A DNA stretch of 64,000 nucleotides from Seriola aureovittata (lineage: Eukaryota; Chordata; Actinopteri; Carangiformes; Carangidae). The stretch is taken from positions 5,246,236 through 5,310,235 of the forward strand of contig NC_079380.1 in NCBI RefSeq assembly GCF_021018895.1, in the 5' to 3' direction. The notes under the pieces are model-generated. The model was not told the origin of the DNA and searched no databases. It saw only the letters and a list, made by a program, of their open reading frames with translations. Shown here in pieces: positions 21,960-33,799 of the stretch (position 1 is the first letter of the stretch; each line of letters opens with the position of its first letter). Position numbers and translations under genes: made by a program.

Positions 21960-22936
21960 TCGGGTTGTCAAAAAAATCGATACTCAGATACTAATCAATA
22001 CTAATCTAAAAATTAGTATCGGATTAGATACTCGTCCAATAGTATCGATACCAAGAGTGCCGTCTTCACCTCCTCCAGTTGAAACACAACTTCATACAGC
22101 ACCACTGCAGGCAGGCAGGCACACAGCCGCTCCCCTCACTAGCAGCTGAACACATGAGCACTAGTTGACAGTCACAACACTGAGCTGGCATTGCCAGCGT
22201 AAAACTAAATTAACAAGCGGTGCTGCTGAAGGACCTTCACAACCCATTTTAGTTGAAATTGGAAAAAGTGCCGTTTGGATTATTTTTGCATAATTATGTT
22301 ACCTGGCCAGCAGCAGCACACATTAACATTCGCGGTTTAAATATTAGCAATTAGCCAATAGCCACATTAGCTGTCTGTTAAGTTATCATTAAGCTAGCGT
22401 CTAGCGGCTATGGCTAATAATAAAACAACTAATGTTAATGTGGGAGCTAGGCAGCAAACGTTATCAGTCCTGCCCGTCTATAACGTTAATAGACGGTGTT
22501 AATTTAACAGGATAACAAAATTATTTGCATCTGAAAAGTGTTATATTTCTCTTAAAGTCCCAGGTTGAAGCCAAGAAAACTCGACCAGCAACTAGACAGA
22601 AACAGCGGCAGCCTACACTACCAACTCTATTTGATCAGCAACGAAAATATGGTGTAAAGTCACCAGAAGCACATAAAATAAACAGGGCTGTAGCTGAATA
22701 CATATACATGTCATATATATATACACCTGACAGTAAGGTTACTGTTGTTTTTTTGCACTACCTCAACCTAAAAATAATGTTGTCATTGATGTTATTATTT
22801 GTATTGTTCTAATGTTTATTTAAAAAAACGGTTAGGGTCATTTTTTCTCCCCGTGGTATCGAAAATGGGTATCGAGTATCGAGTATTTCCTGGGTGTTGG
22901 TATTGGGTTTGAAATTCTAGTATCATGACAACCCTA
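21960..22936 (+). mobile_element. hAT-family DNA transposon remnant, 977 bp
   Basis: Termini are TCGGGTTGTCA and, on the other strand, TAGGGTTGTCA. The flanks GTTGCTTT (21952-21959) and GTCGCTTT (22937-22944) form an 8-bp target duplication with one mismatch, the size typical of hAT. The subterminal CGATACT/TATCGAT motifs repeat in both ends. A decayed transposase fragment lies inside. Confidence 0.8.
22556..22710 (+). pseudogene. hAT transposase N-terminal fragment
   Basis: One frame reads QPTLPTLFDQQRKYG then VKSPEAHKINRAVAEYI, which resembles the segment after the BED zinc finger in Ac/ZBED-type hAT transposases (T-L-x-x-x-F, then S-P-x-A-x-x-I-x-x-A-V-A-E-x-I). The BED finger upstream and the RNase-H-like catalytic domain downstream are absent, so this is a deletion derivative and not functional. 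Family placement is by recall. Confidence 0.65.
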
Positions 22937-23539
22937 GTCGCTTTACAGTGAGAGGGTCTTGGGTTTGAAGACATGCACATTAGATTCATTGGTGACTCTA
23001 AAGTGCCCATAGGTGTGAATGTGAGTGTGACTGGTTGTTTGTCTCTATATTTCAGCCCTATGATAGACTGGCGACCTCCAGGTTGTACCCTGCCCTCGCC
23101 CAATGCTGGCTCCAGGAATTATGAGGCATTGAACTGGCGTTTGGAATAACTTTATTCCCAAACACAATTCCTGACTTTCCACACTGCTACTATCCTAAGC
23201 TCATCTGGACACTTTTCACTGACTACCTGTAGCGTGTAGTATTGCTGCGACTGCAATAGCATGCGGTACCTTCCTACTCACAGACACAAGAGGGAGATCT
23301 ACTTCCCATGACGACTTGATGACAACATCCCACACACAGGTTACTCTGCCTTTAAAGGGGAAAGCTGGGCTGAGCTGTTTGCCTCTGTTTCCAGTGTTTG
23401 TGCTGAACTAAGCTAACAGGCTGCTGGCTGTGGTTTCATACTGTACAGACACAAGTGTGGTATCGATCTTCTCATCTGATTCTTAGCGAGACAACAAGTA
23501 AATGTATTTTCCCAAATTGTCATTTTTTTCTTTTAAGGG

Positions 23540-25260
23540 GCTTCTCTTCTCTTATCATTGCTTTTCTTTATATTGGTCGTTGCCTTATGATGATGACCAC
23601 CACTGGACAAATGTTACAGCTTACCAATCTCTTTATTTACCACTATAAGCAGTCTATAATGAGCACTGTCTGCACTGAAAGGGCAAGTTGCGCCAACAGT
23701 GTGGTCTGGAACCATGTGAGGCAGGTGCACACTGGTTTCATGGGGTGCAGGGTGACCAGCCAGATACCTCTTAGGGCTCTGAATTTGGCTTACATCCTGC
23801 CCTTTAGCCATTACCAGTGGCTCAGCGTGCAGGCAGAGAGGACTTGCACTGGAGCTTGGGAAACTAAATTATCAGAAAATGAGACAGGAGTTCTGGCACG
23901 TTTGATTCTTCAAAGACTGAACACCAATGATTAAATGATAAAAAATGATGAAGGACTTTCCGGGCATCTTCGAGGTGGGAATGGCTGGTGTTAGTGGGGA
24001 GAGACGGCGGTGTTGTGTTTCATTCACTGTGCTCCCCATGATCTTGACTGTGGGTTATTTTTATGATCACTGCTTGTTTGAGTGCCAGCACATTTGCATG
24101 AAGAAGGACATATCTAGTGCTCATAAATAGGAGAGCCATGAGTATCCATCACCTTACTGGTGACAGCATGTCCTCTTTGCTTTTCTGTCAGTTGGAGTCA
24201 TGCTACTGTAAAGGGGCTGCACACATTGTAATCAAGGCAGTTGCCTTTCTGTAAATCACACCAGATCAAAATCAGTATGAAAGCCAATTGGAAAATGAAA
24301 TTTAATGGTGCAACTGGACTATAAAAAGGCCCTAAAACTGGTATTTAAATCGTATCATCAGCAAACTCAGCATACTAAACAATGTTTTTCTTGGCTGAGG
24401 AGAACAAGGCTGGCACTGTGGTATGTTTATTGTCCCTGCAGTAACTATTTTGGAGTCTGGGAAACTGTTCAAATCTGCCAGCATAAACACCTCAATGAGT
24501 AGACTATACACTGTCTGTCACATTAGGTTTGACCAATGATATTCACTTTCAAGGCAGATAAACATGTCAATGCAATATAAGGTCAAATGCTACTGTTGTG
24601 CTGCCAGTAATTATTTACAGGCACATAAATGTCCCAAATTAATCAGTGCATTGATTTGTTCTCTTGTATGGAAATTTAACTCACTTATTTCTGGTGGGAA
24701 ATAATAAAGATCTGCGTGGTATGACACATACATTACACATAAAAGCATGTTTGGGGAGAAAGAGAGATTGAGAGAAAATGATAAGAAATTAGACAGTTTT
24801 GTCACGTTGTATATACTTCATATTTACATTAGACTGTACTATCCATATTGTTATTGTTAATTATGGGGACAAGTGTAAGACAGTTTAGGTCTGGACCGTG
24901 ACTGTTGCTGCTGGAGCTGCACCATCTGTGTGAACTGACCAGAGTCAAGTCACAATCAGTGAAATAGAGAAGACATCTGCCCGTGCATTTCAAAATAAAA
25001 CTATATTTAATATACGGTTGTTGGGTTATAAAGTCAGTTCAAAAAAGAAAAGAAAAGCAGTGTAAAGCCTGTAGACTACATAAATGTTGAGTTGTGTTGT
25101 AAATGGTCTTTGTAACATGCTTTGCTATAGTGCAGAAGCTTTTTGGTGGGTTCCAATGATAAACATAGCCTCCTACAGGTCCTGGGAAAAAAGATAAAGT
25201 AAAAAACAATAAAAACAAGTCCAGCCGTTGAGTACGTTTGTTTTAATGTTTACTCTCAAT
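23540..25260. other. intergenic, no gene seen
   Basis: A 159-codon ORF starts at 23455 in the MITE right arm and runs on to 23934; it has no family motif and I treat it as chance. The rest is AT-rich with no recognised repeat. Confidence 0.45.
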
Positions 25261-25269
25261 TTAACTTCA

Positions 25270-25760
25270 CAGCTGTGGCGACAGATGGTTCTCTACCGGT
25301 GCAGACACATTCTGTGCTTTTATCATGAAAAGACTTTTCCGGCCCGAGTTTGCCTAACTGCGACTGTCTTGACTAAACCGCTGCGCCGGACAGATCTGCT
25401 TTTTGCGCTGGCAGCCAGTCTTTACCAATCTGTTTCCAGTGTTGCCGAGCACGGACGAGCACCGGGAAAGTCGGAAACGGAACGGGACCGGTAAGGCGAA
25501 GCGCTTTGTGTCCTCTCTCATTGTCACATGTGAGAGTCAATTCTGTCTCTGAAAAAAAAAAAAAGTTTGGATTTGGCTGAACTGAGACCTGATGCGGTAG
25601 TTTCAGGTGTACGGTTTTGCTGGTTTCTGAAAGGCGGGAGTATATTTAAGATTTATTGTGGTAAAGTTTTATTTCACTCGGTGCTTGGACTGGTGGATTA
25701 ACCGCGCGTGCGGTCTGGAAAAAGACTTAATTTTAGAGTTTATGCGTAATTGCGCATCAA
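25270..25760 (+). promoter_or_regulatory. CpG-rich candidate promoter with first exon
   Basis: About 20 CpGs between 25270 and 25510, far above the surrounding sequence, and more around 25700-25760 (ACCGCGCGTGCGG). A good 5' splice donor, GGGACCG|GTAAGG, lies at 25490/25491. The ORF that covers the exon shows no protein family, so it may be 5' UTR. A gene starting here would have its coding exons beyond the window, or the donor may be chance. Confidence 0.4.
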
Positions 25761-25769
25761 CAGCACCAG

Positions 25770-28700
25770 ACGTCTAATCCCCTTTTACACACTTGTCGTC
25801 CCGTAGGAAAGATACTTTGAAGTGGTTTATGGAGGATAAAGGAAGAGGTTATTATACTAATATCAAGGATTAATGAATAAATAAATAAAAAACAACAAGA
25901 TTATAAAGTCATTATGCAGGGAGCCGTAGCAGTGTAAGAGTTTTTCCCGTTGTCTTTGGTAAATTCTAACCAAAGAAGCGGTTGGATGTCCTACTACTTG
26001 TACTAATTATTCATATTCATAGTCAGCTGCGGGTCGATATTGGAAGCATTTCCTTTTGTCATCTCATATAATAGTTTTTTTTTTTTTACATTGAAAATGG
26101 TCAATAAGTTATCCTTGTGCACTTTCTGCTCCGCACTGCAATATATTGATATGACATTTTGTGTAATTATAGTAAATAAAATATTCACTTTCTTTAAAGG
26201 AAAATCAGTTGAATCCATTGACAGTTCCAACATTGTACAGACTTAAATATGGAATCTATTAATTGAATTATATTGAACTCATCAGTATTTGTAGAGTTTC
26301 TATCACCTCTGTTGGTGTTCAGGAAATAATATTTCTTTAAGACATGCTTCATGGTTTATATTGACGTTGTGATGATGAGCATAAAGCTACATATTAAAAC
26401 AGACTGGACAGTGCAGGGTTCATTGCCTTTGAAGTGGGCAAAACCTGGGACACGTAGAAGGTGTTTTCATGATGAGCATAAATTCTGTGCACACACTCTA
26501 CATCAGGTAAGGTCCCCTGGGACCAATGATGACAGATTTAACAGCCTTTAAAAGCCTTAGAATTCTTGAAGTTTGACATGTCTGTTTCATTAAAACAACC
26601 GGTAAATTACATTCAATCATCACAACCTTACAGAGAGAGACGGGTACGATTCTGCACAGATGCTGGAATCGGTCAGTCTTCCTAAAGCAATCAGGGTCAT
26701 GGCGGAGCATGTAAAACTGCTGAATGTTCTACTGATCACCTCTCCTGCTGCAATCTTGGCACCTTGTGGTTGTCGTAACACGTAAGAGGTCTGATAAATC
26801 AAGTGAAATATTACGGGATTGATTTAGAGAAATCGACGTAGTGCGTCTGCTTCGTAGAGACTTTATTTATGGACAGTGCCTTTTTAGAGTTGGCTTCTCC
26901 CTCTGAATGGCCCTGCGTGATAAATGCTGCCGTCTGTGTTGCTGTTATGATAAAGTGTGCAATAAGTTTCTCACAGTCATTTGTGTTTTATTGTTTTGTT
27001 TTTATCTTCTGCCAGAGGGAGTTTGGCATTTGAGAGTTTTCACAGAGACTAGAGGAGGTAGTGCAACAGGAGATGCTGTGTAATGGTGTATAACTCTGCC
27101 GGTGCAGGACGTTTGGTTTCAGGGATACAGTACAGTAATTTCAGTTTTCCAATTGGAAGACTTTGGCACTGTGTCGGCTGTTGGCTCTTGCCTAAAACCA
27201 TAGTCGTTAGGCTAAGCCGGCGACATTGTTATGGCTAACAAAAAATGAGAAGGCGAAGATGGAAATACTTCCCTTTTTCATTTTGGGATTATTATGGTTT
27301 CCCAGTCAATTATAACAACACAGAGTAGTTCAGATGAAAACAGTGTTCCTTGAGAGCATGACGTGCTCGGGGTTGCTCCAATGTTACGTCACATTCATAG
27401 CGGGAAGTTGGATCAATACTAACACACTGCACATATTTCCTTTTGTTACTGGCCCTATGCAAGTGTCTTAGAGAAAACATGTTGAAGGAGTTTAACTAGC
27501 TGACAAATGTATGTATAGTAGGCTGCATATTGTTCTCAAGAGGAGGTGGGTTAGCTATACACCTAGTAGTTCAAACTGTGGTGCAGTAAAGTTTGATTTA
27601 TGACTTGATATCGGTTGATCTGGTCTCAAATCTTGGCAATATTTTAAATAGTTCAATTATTCTGTTAAATGTTATTTCTAAATAACAGTGTAAAGAATTA
27701 TCTATGTACATTTTTAACGAGTTTGGCTTGACTGTGTGACAAAAGAGGAAGGGAGACAAAAAGCAATGTTTGCGCTCCTGATAATACCACATTGAGTAGG
27801 TTAAAGGGGCGTGATTATTTAAACAGAAAGATTTAACAAATATCTGTGTGTTAATTAGCTCCCAATGTAACAAGCAACCACATTCAGTGCAACACTGACA
27901 GTATGTTTTGATCATCTTTCATCATCTCATCTACAACTCTTCATTTGAACCACCCCAGTGTGCCACAATAACCCACCCACACCTACATCCTCCTGCGTGG
28001 TTGTGGATATAAGCACATGCACAACAGTAGAGTTTCAAGTGTGTTGCTTTGAATCAGTGGCATCTTTCTTCTTGTGAACCATAGACCAGAGTTTAATGTT
28101 GAAGTTTTTCAAGATAAATCGCCTCAGGCTCCTTGTAATACTCACCGTTGAAGACCCTTATTCATCGCTCTCATTTGAGAGAAAACATTAATTCTAGATG
28201 TGATAGGGGGGTCACACAGGGGCTGCACACTACATTCTATCCACACGGGGAACTGAAAGGATTAGTTCTTTTCTGGACGTGGTTTTCTGAGATTGTTAGT
28301 GTTACTTTGCAGAGAAGATGGCATCAGAGTGCACCACACGTGAAGGTTGAACTGTAAACACTGACTCCATCTTTTACTCAGGTTACTAGAGACAACTGAC
28401 AGGTCTCAGATGGAAGTGTGCAAGAAAAAAAAAAAGAAGTGGAGAGTGAAAAGAAAAGAGTGGAGACAGGAAGATGTAAACATAGAGCAAGAGAGAGAGA
28501 TAAAACTAGCACAATTTAGGAACTTAAAAAAGCATCCACCTCCCAGCTCACACGTCGTTGATGGAAGAAAGTGTAAACTGTTCCCGACAGGCCGAGTGTA
28601 ACAGTCCACAGGGACGTAATACAGGGTGGTTTACAGTGACGTTCTCATTATGACGACAATGCAGGGCAAAGCAGAACATCTCCCTCTTGGTGTGTTGACA

Positions 28701-28980
28701 AGAACTCTTTTCCTTGACCTCCCGGGCTTTCCCTCGTCTCCCGCTGATGGGATCAGGCTGGACACCAGACTGGCCTGTCTCTCACACACGTAACATCATG
28801 TATGCACACGTTAACTTGTATGTGTATCCTAAAGAATTTGCGGCGCTTTCTGCCACTGTTTGTCAAAGTGTTCTCGGTGGAGAAATGCATGTGCAAGGCA
28901 TCTTATCCAGAAACATTTAACTGCTTTGTATGTTTGCTGAATCCTTTTTTCTCTTCTGCATGATTTTGCAGTATTTTTTT
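25770..28980. other. no exon seen; possible first intron
   Basis: AT-rich, few repeats. A donor-like CATCAG|GTAAGG at 26506/26507 has no exon-like sequence before it. A short ORF just after 25829 is not a recognised protein. Confidence 0.4.
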
Positions 28981-28995
28981 TTCTGTCAGATGCTT

Positions 28996-28996
<1 letters not shown>

Positions 28997-29031
<35 letters not shown>
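28997..29031. repeat. (CT)n microsatellite
   Basis: About 17 CT units. Confidence 0.95.
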
Positions 29032-29034
<3 letters not shown>

Positions 29035-29240
29035 TTGTAATTTTCTCTGTGATTTTGCTCATCTGTTGTTCAAGTGGCCTCTCGCTATTTTGCTTTGACC
29101 CTCTTTTGATCCACCTCCTTACTGCTGTTTTCTATGGTATCATCACCTGCTGAGACAAGGTGACCAGCCTGCTCACACTTAGCAACACACACAGCTGGAG
29201 ACTGAATTTATACACTTTTGGATGTTTGTTGACCTCTATC

Positions 29241-29268
29241 ACTCTCTCTCTCTCTCTCTCTCTCTCTG
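29241..29268. repeat. (CT)n microsatellite
   Basis: About 13 CT units, 210 bp after the previous tract. Confidence 0.95.
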
Positions 29269-30818
29269 TGGTTGCTTCCCTTGATTTCATTCTACGCTGA
29301 AAACGATCAAAGAAGCACAGTGACCTTTAGCTGGATTCTCTGAAAAGTTTAGTGCTAAAACTGTGATGTACTTGCTGGTCGTGTTTCCAGTTGCCAGTAC
29401 AAACACACAGTTAATTCCCAATTAGCCGGGGGAAGCTTGGCACTGGAGGACATCACTGTCCTGTCATGACCAGGCAGAGCAGCACTGTCATATCCAGTGC
29501 TGTCATGGCTGAGGGTTCTTAATGCGAAGCACACAAGAAATACATTTAAAACAGAAATACTGGCTTTCATGGATTAGACATGTGTATGTGGCTTGTGCTC
29601 TTTGAACTGGTTTACGGTTTACAGCGCAATTTTAAAAGTCACTGCTTAATCATTGAGTTATCTACACAGCATTTTATTTTATGTATTTTCGGGGCTGTTC
29701 AGGATAAATCAAAAATGTCAAAATCATCTCCACATTTCACATTTGTTCAGATGTTGTGTCACAAATGACTTTAACAAGCAAATTTCTTGCCACGCTCCAG
29801 GGGAGTGACAGGGCGAGTGAAAATGTGAAATGAAAAGAGAAAATTTCTACAAAATGGCATGAACACTTGCCCTCCTACCCTTGCTGTCTGGTACCCTTCC
29901 ACCTCTGAGCCCCCTCCACTGGCCTGGGCTGGAGGTGGCAGACACACGATGGGGGTTGACTGGACGGGGGTCAGGGATTCTGGCAGCTGCACGGAGCCTG
30001 CCTCGGGGCACGCAGGCTGCCCTTTTCGTGTCGAAATCCCCCTCCCGCCCCCGACCCCCCTGCCTGGCTGACTGGCATACCCGATCGGAAGTGCTCAGCC
30101 CCGGGGATAGACTCAGCAGAGGCTGCCTGCTCCTCGGTGGGGAGCGGGAGAGGTGACACTGCTGACCCCGGGGAGACTGGGTTTAGATTTCACTTTCACC
30201 CTCTCTGTGTCACTGTGTAATTCCTCCCCCATCATCTCATGATGCCTTTTACACCTCGCTCTCCCCTTAAAGCCCCGTGCCCGAACAGTAGGTGATCTGA
30301 CAGCGAGAAATTAGAGCATAGGAGGAAAGGGAATGGCTGGTGGGAGGGAGAATCACCTACAGGAGAATCACAGGGCCCATTCCTCTTCAGTGGCTCATTC
30401 AGCATCTGCGTTGAGCTTCATTTGATCTGCTTTTGATTGGTTGTTATGAAATCATTATCCTCATTAACAGAACGCACCAGAAGTCCGCGTCACCGCCACG
30501 AGCCATAGATGCACTCACACACTCACACATGTGTAATGACTCGCGCTGACAGTGGCCCCAGTGTTAGAGCTACACACACACAGTGGTGCGTTTATGCTGC
30601 TGAGCTGCGGGTGAATGACGGAGCACTGGGGTTGAACACTGGCTCAGTGTTTCTGGGCAGGTAAACCTCCTCAACCACTGCGCACAACAACAACAAACGC
30701 TAAATAGACCACTTGTTTGGGTCCAGCTGCCGGCAGCAGGAAGGGTGGTGGCGAAAATCATTGGATCAGAGACATGCTTTTATGGACACCTTTAATGAAT
30801 ATGCAGATATTGTGTGTA

Positions 30819-30819
<1 letters not shown>

Positions 30820-30873
<54 letters not shown>

Positions 30874-30879
30874 CTCTCT
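30820..30879. repeat. (CT)n microsatellite
   Basis: About 29 CT units with one break near the end; it generates the serine/leucine and arginine/glutamate pseudo-ORFs here. Confidence 0.96.
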
Positions 30880-32623
30880 GCGCACGTGTGTGTGTGGTAT
30901 CTGGTATTGATTTGTTTACATTTATTTATGGTTTGATGAGCACGCATGGCTTTTTTCAGCAACGCCCTGCCACACATACAGACGTTCATTCAGCTACACA
31001 CATTCACACCTGACACAGCCACTCCAGTCTTTCAGTGTAGGAGCCCTCTCACCGTGGGTTAGTCGCCTTGCTCATGGGCATAAAAGTCGTCAATATTGAC
31101 AGAAGGGGAAAGTGTTACGCATTTGCTTTCTCTGTCAAGATTATTTATAGCCGAGAAGACTGGTTTCTCAGTCTGGATAATGTGTGTTGAGCCCTTGTCC
31201 TCATCACTTTCCAGGGTTTTCCACCGTCAGGATTATGATCGCAGCGTTCATGTTGACATCTCATGTGGTACATGTTGAGATTTTACTGTTAAATCCCAGG
31301 CAGTGCTGCAGTGAAGAATAATGCCCTCACACTATTCACTGTTGTCTATTTGGTTGCTGAATCTGAATGACTAAAATGCATTAGTTTAAGTAAAGATATT
31401 TAGCTGCCGGGGATTATTCAGAGGCTGGATTTCAGAGTCACCCTTCTCTCTAAAAGCTTTTGAATGATATTGTACCTTTTAGCACAGTTTGTCCTTACTT
31501 AACTTTGGCTTTGGCCTACACTTATGTAGTGTTTTTTTTCCTGTAGTAAAGGGCCACATTAGTTTATAATTTCTCCACATGTCAACATGGCAAAAACTAT
31601 CACTGAGGTTATTGCTTTCAAGGGTTTGAATCAAAATGTCATTGCTTTTACTATATTGTCCATTTCTAAACTGTGATCTCACTGGAGGTCTACAGTGTAG
31701 ATAAAAGAAGGAATAGAAATAGAATAGAAAACACTGTGGCGTATTTTAACATTCATCTTTTAGCTGTTTTGGGGGGAAAAAAATCTGAAATGACAATTTT
31801 GCGGCAGCAGGTTGAAGACATTTTCCTGTCAGCCAAATGAGAAACAGCAGCAAATAATAATGAATATGTAACACGCGCAGCCATCAGCAAAGACAGGCAC
31901 CCCGCAGTTATTTGGATCAGGTCTGTGTCATGTATTTTACATTCAGATATCAGGAGCTGGGATGAACTTGTTACTGTCTGTACCCATGAGTTTCGTGGCT
32001 CCATCACAGTTTGGTCTTGGTGTGTATAGTTTATGAAGGAAGTAAGCACATGAATCTGCTTCTTCCGCAAGTGTGAAATGTTAACAGCTTCTTTTTTCAA
32101 GTATTTGCTCTAAAACTACATAATTAACAAGTCAGAGGAGCTTTTCTTTTTTTCTTATGCAGAAATGCCTCATACCTGTGTCATAGAGTGGATGTATTAA
32201 TTTCACGCTGATCTTGCACTTGACCAAAGCTCTTCTCGTTGAAGCAGTGAGCTGGAGATAGATGGCTATAGCAATTATACACACTGAAAATGAATTTTAT
32301 CAGGAAAACAATTTCAGAAATAATGTTTTAACTGCCCTTTTTTTTCTTTCTTCTTTTTTAAACATACTATTTCCACTAATCGAACTCCACACTGGCGGTG
32401 TGTGTGTGTGTGTGTGTCTGAATGTGCTGCTGTGTTTCTGTGGTTTGTCTGTCTGTGGTTTTCATTCCACATTCATGCGCCTGTCCTTTAGGAGCAGGAT
32501 CTGTTTTATCTCCTGCACAGCAAACGGCTCCTCTCCTGCCTCCCGCAGCTATAGATATCAGCTGTCAGAGTCATTACAGCCCGCAGGAGGTGGTACCAAA
32601 GCTTCCTCTACCCCACCAAGCCA

Positions 32624-32647
32624 CCCCCCCCCCCCCCCCCCCCCCCC
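32624..32647. repeat. poly-C tract
   Basis: About 24 consecutive C residues. Confidence 0.95.
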
Positions 32648-33143
32648 GCCTCCATCTCTCATTGATCAGGGCTAGAGAGACATCTAATCCATGCTGATCA
32701 CAGTAGCCGCCACTGTCTGGAGGGCTGGATCTGAGGCTACACGCTCTTGTTTTACTGTGTTCTCAGTGAACCATGCAGGCTGTGAGGAAAGAAGGCTGGA
32801 TATTGATGGGTGTGGCTCAGGTCGGCCGTTTGTGATGCTGAAGGGCCTGTGATGCCGCTATTGACGTAGCAGGTGACTCAGAATTGCTTGTACCATTCAG
32901 CTGCCTTCTTTAATTCAGGCCTGCCAGCTCCTCACCATGAACTGGGGCTTAGCAAACCTATCAATGGTGGGCTGGCCTTTGATTAAAAGTCAGATTATCA
33001 CCCTCTTACCATATGTGGGCTAAGCAGCTCTAGGAAACTGAGCGTGTGTCATTTGTGCGTGTACGTTTTGTCTTCTTCCTGTGGTATCTTCCTCTGTCTT
33101 TCTCCTCTCATTTATAGCTGAGGTGTCTTTCATTTTTGCTTTG

Positions 33144-33202
<59 letters not shown>

Positions 33203-33214
33203 GGGGGGGGGGGG
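33144..33214. repeat. (GT)n followed by poly-G
   Basis: About 28 GT units run straight into 14-15 G residues. Confidence 0.96.
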
Positions 33215-33475
33215 TGATGTGCCTTTGCAGTCTGCTTGGGGCCTCCTATCATCTGTGTCAAACTGGTGGGCTGAGAGTGGATGAAGAAAGAAAGGCCAGT
33301 TTTCTACTCTTCAAGATCCCACATTAACACCAGCACTTCCCCCGGTTTAAAATCCCTCTTAGCTCTGCACCGGCAGCCGAGACATCAGCTCTTAACACAC
33401 ACACGGCTGACGCACACAGCGACTCACTGATCCACTAAATCTCCTCTGTTAACTGCATTGATTCTCTGTGTGTGT

Positions 33476-33520
33476 CTCTCTCTGTCTCTCTCTGTCTCTG
33501 TCTCTCTCTCTCTCTCTCTC
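33476..33520. repeat. (CT)n / (TGTCTC)n tract
   Basis: Imperfect CT repeat with TGTCTC interruptions, then pure CT. Confidence 0.9.
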
Positions 33521-33756
33521 ATTTCTTACCTGTTTGGTGAGTCAGTGCTTCTACAGTACATCCGGCATATCCAGTGTTGACTGGCAAGGTTGTATAAGAC
33601 CGCTTCTACCAGTGATTCATTGCACATTTTCACAGTTTAATTTGAACTTGTGCCGGTCAGTCTGAGTTCTCAACAAAGCAATACGCAGTGAATGAGGCGG
33701 CAAAAGCTGAGCCCACAAAGAGCTCCACTTGTACTACATTAGTTATCACCCTGACA

Positions 33757-33790
33757 CCCACCCCATCCCACCCCACCCCATCCCACCCCA
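33757..33790 (-). repeat. C-rich tract, minus-strand G-quadruplex motif
   Basis: Seven runs of 3-4 C separated by A or AT. On the minus strand these are G-runs with 1-2 nt loops. Confidence 0.85.
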
Positions 33791-33799
33791 GCTCTGTTT

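Larger units (their letters stand above)
21920..23120 (+). mobile_element. tRNA-derived SINE, split by a hAT element
   Basis: The head GGCGACACGGTGGGACAGTG, then GTTATCAC with an A-box-like part, lies at 21923-21959. The body resumes at 22937: GTCGCTTTACAGTGAGAGGG, GACATGCACATTAGATTCAT, GGTGACTCTAAAGTGCCCAT, ATAGACTGGCGACCTCCAGG and TTGTACCCTGCC. About 90 bp around the B box and beyond is missing internally, and the 3' end is truncated. Confidence 0.75.
21517..23538. mobile_element. foldback MITE interrupted by a nested SINE and hAT
   Basis: The left arm (21517-21919) starts TTTAAAGGAATAGTTTGACA and contains TTAGATGAGAAGATTGATAC and CTTAGCTCAGCACAAAGAC. The right arm (about 23126-23538) is its inverted partner, ending AATTGTCATTTTTTTC and TTTTAAG with GTATCGATCTTCTCATCTGA inside. 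Without the insertions the element would be about 815 bp. Shorter relatives lie at 35100-35425 and 50158-50416. Confidence 0.75.
29280..33130. other. no exon seen; GC-rich island and microsatellites
   Basis: Holds a GC-rich stretch at 29870-30180, a long (CT)n at 30820-30879, a (GT)n at 32398-32417 and a C-run at 32624-32647. The stretch 32880-33010 is repeat-free and balanced. No convincing exon. Confidence 0.45.

Noticed and set aside
23455..23934. 159-codon open frame
   Set aside because: The first part lies in the right arm of the MITE; no motif or splice context.
26351..26551. Possible exon ending CATCAG|GTAAGG at 26506
   Set aside because: The donor is good, but upstream sequence shows no acceptor, family or exon-like composition.
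30713..31013. Ser-Leu and Arg-Glu rich ORFs
   Set aside because: Products of the (CT)n tract.
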